Positions 61,539 through 64,000 of a stretch of 64,000 nt of DNA are shown one piece after another. The position numbers were made by a program, and so were the translations under genes. Origin of the DNA: Planotetraspora mira (lineage in GTDB: Bacteria; Actinomycetota; Actinomycetes; Streptosporangiales; Streptosporangiaceae); assembly GCF_016863275.1 (NCBI RefSeq), contig NZ_BOOO01000013.1, positions 186,001 through 250,000 of the forward strand, written 5' to 3'. The notes below the pieces were generated by a model that worked only from the letters and a program-made list of their open reading frames with translations, searched no databases and was not told the DNA's origin. Numbering within the stretch: the first letter of the stretch is position 1; the number at the start of each line of letters is the position of its first letter.

Positions 61539-62633
61539 ATGCCGAAGGGGCGAAAAATCCTCATTCTGAGCGCCGCCATGGGGGCGGGGCACGACGGCGT
61601 CGCCGCCGAACTCGGCCGACGGCTGGCCGCCGAGGGCGTCGAGGCCGAGGTGGTCGACATCCTGCGCCTGCTCCCGCTGGGCCTGGGATCGTCGTTGCGC
61701 CGGGGCTACGGCTGGATGATCCGTTCGGCGCCGTGGTTGTACGCGGCGATCTACAAGATCTTCTTCGTGTCGGAGAGGGCTCCGTCGACCTCGCCGCTGA
61801 CCCTTCTGGCCGCCGGGCCGCTTCGCGAGCTCGTACGGCTCCGCGCCCCCGAGGCGGTCGTCTCGACGTTCCACCTGGCCGCGCAGGTCACCGGTCACCT
61901 GCGCGAACGGGACCGGCTCACCGTTCCGAGCGTGGTCATCGTCACGGACTTCGCCGCCCACCGGTTGTGGCTGCATCCCGGGAACGACAGGTACCTGTGC
62001 GGCGACGCCGTGACGGCGCTCACCGTCGCGGAGGCGACAGGTCGTCCCGCGTTCTGTCACGCCCCGCTCGTCCGGCCCGAGTTCCTGAAGCCGGATGCCG
62101 ACACCGCGCGGGCCGGGGCGCGGGCGCGTGAGCGGCTCGGCATCCCGGACGGTGACCGGCCGGTGCTCGTCTCCGCCGGAGCCTGGGGTGTGGGGCGGGT
62201 CGAGGAGACGGCCCGCGTCCTGGCGGCGTCCGGCCGCTATCTGCCCGTCGTCCTCTGCGGGCGAAGCGACCGTCTCCTCCGCCGGCTCCGGGACGCGGGA
62301 ACCGGGCTGGCCCTCGGCTGGTGCGACGACATGCCCGACGTGTTCGCCGCGGCGTACGCGATGGTGGACAACGCGGCCGGCCTGACCTGCAGGGAGGCGT
62401 TCGCCGCCGGGGTGCCGGTCGTCTCCTACCGGCCCATCGCGGGTCACGGGCGCGACGGCGCGCTCGCCATGGCGCGGTCGGGGCTGAGCGTCTACGCGCG
62501 GAACGCGGCCGAGCTCATCGAGGCGCTCGACCGCCTCGACGGCACACCCGAGCGTGCCCGGATGATCGCCAGAGGGGCCGCGCTGTTCAGCGCTGCGTCC
62601 GCCGAATCTCTTCTGGGTCGTCCACCCGGATGA
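61539..62633 (+). CDS. GT28-type glycosyltransferase (MGDG-synthase/UgtP-like)
   Basis: GT-B glycosyltransferase of 364 residues. The N-terminal domain (KILILSAAMGAGHDGVAAEL) matches the MGDG_synth group, which acts on diacylglycerol at the membrane. The C-terminal domain has VSAGAWGVGRVEE and the nucleotide-sugar block VDNAAGLTCREAFAAGVPVV. It probably makes a glycolipid. ATG 61539 has GGGAAGG upstream; GTG 61536 is an alternative. The 3' end overlaps the convergent DMT gene by 47 bp. Confidence 0.84.
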   Translation: MPKGRKILILSAAMGAGHDGVAAELGRRLAAEGVEAEVVDILRLLPLGLGSSLRRGYGWMIRSAPWLYAAIYKIFFVSERAPSTSPLTLLAAGPLRELVRLRAPEAVVSTFHLAAQVTGHLRERDRLTVPSVVIVTDFAAHRLWLHPGNDRYLCGDAVTALTVAEATGRPAFCHAPLVRPEFLKPDADTARAGARARERLGIPDGDRPVLVSAGAWGVGRVEETARVLAASGRYLPVVLCGRSDRLLRRLRDAGTGLALGWCDDMPDVFAAAYAMVDNAAGLTCREAFAAGVPVVSYRPIAGHGRDGALAMARSGLSVYARNAAELIEALDRLDGTPERARMIARGAALFSAASAESLLGRPPG

Positions 62634-63477
62634 CGTCGTGGGCGAGGATGGCGGTCGAGCGTGAGAGCAGCACGCTGCCCAGGAGGATCACGCCGATTCC
62701 CACGAGTTCCGGCACCACCCAGGGGCCCGTCCTGATGTCCTCGCCGAACAGGGCCACGCCGTAACCGGTGCTCGCCACCGGATCGGTCACGGTGAGAGCC
62801 GGCTGGACGGCGACGAGCGACGAGCGCTGCAAGGCGTTCTGCAGGAGGAAAACGCTGCACAGGCCCGTGGCGATCATGGTGTAGAGGGACCACGTGGTCA
62901 GCACGGCGGGCGGATTCCGCTCCAGCACATCGATGGTCCGCTTCATCAGCACCGCGGTGTAGGCGAAGCTGAGCCCGGCCGCGATCCCGAGTGCCACGCC
63001 GCGAAGCCGGCTGCCGGCGACCATCCCGACCGCGACCGCCAGCGTCACGAGCCCCGCCGTGACCGCCGCGGAGATCACCCAGCCCACGAGGCCGGGCAGC
63101 CGATCGGCGTTGGCTGGGGCGGCCGCGATGAGGAAGATGGCGAGGCCCACGGTCAGGGCGCCGACGGCCAGCCACGACTGCCGCCCGAGCCGGATCTTGA
63201 ACATCCACGCGGCGATGAGCATCGTGACGGGCAACTCCACGACGAGGAGGGGTTGCACGAGCGCGAGCCCGCCGAAGCCGAGCGCGGTCGCCTGGAAGAG
63301 GAAGCCGCCGATGAGGGCCAGGATGCCGAGGAGCCACGCCGGGCGCCGGATCAGATCCCACATCAACGCCAGGCGGAACGCCTCGCTCGCCGGGACGGAT
63401 CGGGCGGCCTTGCGCTGCAGCACGGAGGCGATGGCGTTGCACACCGCCGCCAGAAGTGCGAGAGGAACAGCGATCAT
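62587..63477 (-). CDS. DMT-superfamily (EamA-like) transporter
   Basis: Membrane protein of 296 residues with about nine to ten hydrophobic segments. It begins with MIAVPLALLAAVCNAIASVL and shows the two-fold EamA-like repeat. The substrate is unknown; family members export small metabolites. ATG 63477 was chosen, as the open frame upstream lacks hydrophobic character and runs toward repeat cluster C. Its C-terminal end overlaps the glycosyltransferase gene. Confidence 0.83.
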   Translation of the reverse strand: MIAVPLALLAAVCNAIASVLQRKAARSVPASEAFRLALMWDLIRRPAWLLGILALIGGFLFQATALGFGGLALVQPLLVVELPVTMLIAAWMFKIRLGRQSWLAVGALTVGLAIFLIAAAPANADRLPGLVGWVISAAVTAGLVTLAVAVGMVAGSRLRGVALGIAAGLSFAYTAVLMKRTIDVLERNPPAVLTTWSLYTMIATGLCSVFLLQNALQRSSLVAVQPALTVTDPVASTGYGVALFGEDIRTGPWVVPELVGIGVILLGSVLLSRSTAILAHDVIRVDDPEEIRRTQR

Positions 63478-63594
63478 GACGTGGCCCCCGGATTCCGCGT
63501 CCGCTGAGGGAGCAATACCCCTCGAATGGTCCTCCCACGAGCAGATACCCCACGACCTGCCCAAACCCCCCAACCCACCCCAAAACCCCAGCCG

Positions 63595-63966
63595 TGATCA
63601 TGCGCAGGTTCGGCATCATGCCCCTCGACCAGCCCTGACGTCGGGCGTGATCATGCACAGGTTCGTGGATACGCGTGCTGACCAGCCCTGATGCCGGGCG
63701 TGATCATGCACGGATTCGTAAAGGTGCGGGCTGACCAGCGCGGACGGAGTTCGTGATCATGCACGGATTCGTGAAGATGCGCGCCGACCAGCATGGACGG
63801 TGTTCCCGATCATGCAATATCTCGGGCCGGACGTGCCGGTTGACGTGCGGGGTGGGCGATCGAGGCGTGGAATGCGGCACGCCGGGATGGTGCCGCCCCC
63901 TCGTGCATGATCACGACGCTCGTTCGAGCAGGTGAGAGGGCGTGCCGCCGAATTCGTGCATGGTCA
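63595..63966. repeat. 53-bp repeat cluster C (five forward, then two reverse cores)
   Basis: Forward cores TGATCATGCA begin at 63595 (last base G), 63648, 63701, 63754 and 63807 (first base C), all 53 bp apart. The first four units also share TTCGT about three bases after CAC and GACCAGC about 30 bases after the core. After a 97-bp step, reverse cores begin at 63904 and 63957 (TGCATGGTCA), again 53 bp apart. The cluster may run past the window end. No gene is seen between 63478 and 64000. Confidence 0.9.
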
Positions 63967-64000
63967 CGATGTGCGTATGCGCAGGTGGGACGGTGTTTTC

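Overview
The window is about 70% GC DNA from a high-GC Gram-positive actinomycete. Supporting features are GTG/TTG starts, many ATGA/GTGA start-stop overlaps, a SARP/AfsR-type regulator, PadR-HAAS and GntR-FCD regulators, and an actinobacterial-style hopanoid operon. A filamentous actinomycete, perhaps of the Streptosporangiales type, fits; genus cannot be fixed from sequence alone. No rRNA, tRNA, CRISPR array, transposase or plasmid origin was seen.

Layout. 83-4346: glycerol uptake and catabolism (glpF, glpK, glpD), ended by a strong bidirectional terminator. 4525-13079: an aldo/keto reductase, a 2-oxoacid dehydrogenase E1(alpha-beta fusion)/E2 pair, and a divergent VOC-GntR-2Fe2S-molybdopterin hydroxylase operon, with a pair of palindromic operators between them. 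13076-21659: LysR/MFS, ArsR/MFS and SARP/flavin monooxygenase modules. 21822-27786: a CPBP protease-PadR-HAAS operon, a purple acid phosphatase gene that has lost its 5' end, a DUF4143 AAA ATPase preceded by three evenly spaced perfect palindromes, and a sigma factor with a membrane partner. 27992-42801: a catabolic and transport locus (semialdehyde dehydrogenase, divergent M24 enzyme, 3-hydroxyisobutyrate-dehydrogenase-like enzyme, a hydrolase resembling dihydroxypseudooxynicotine hydrolase, a CrtI-like flavoprotein, a branched-chain-type ABC transporter with a LivM-LivG fusion, a signal-less substrate-binding protein, an MFS carrier and a LacI regulator), tied together by near-identical LacI-type palindromes. 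43176-51447: a GNAT gene, an epimerase, a TetR-LacI fusion regulator, and a secreted GH99-type glycosidase with a sugar ABC importer. 51508-60494: SDR and the hopanoid operon (hpnC, hpnD, hpnE, prenyl synthase, shc, hpnG, hpnH). 60796-63477: polysaccharide deacetylase, a GT28-type glycosyltransferase and a DMT transporter.

The most unusual signal is non-coding: three clusters (42799-43020, 44050-44218, 63595-63966) of a degenerate repeat whose 10-bp core TGATCATGCA recurs at exactly 53 bp, about five helical turns. Clusters A and B face each other across the GNAT gene, and cluster C runs forward five times and then reverses. Other notable points are the TetR-LacI fusion, the triple GGCAGATCTGCC palindromes beside the truncated phosphatase, an M24 enzyme with Cys at a metal-ligand Asp position, and an IspH-like tail fused to HpnG.
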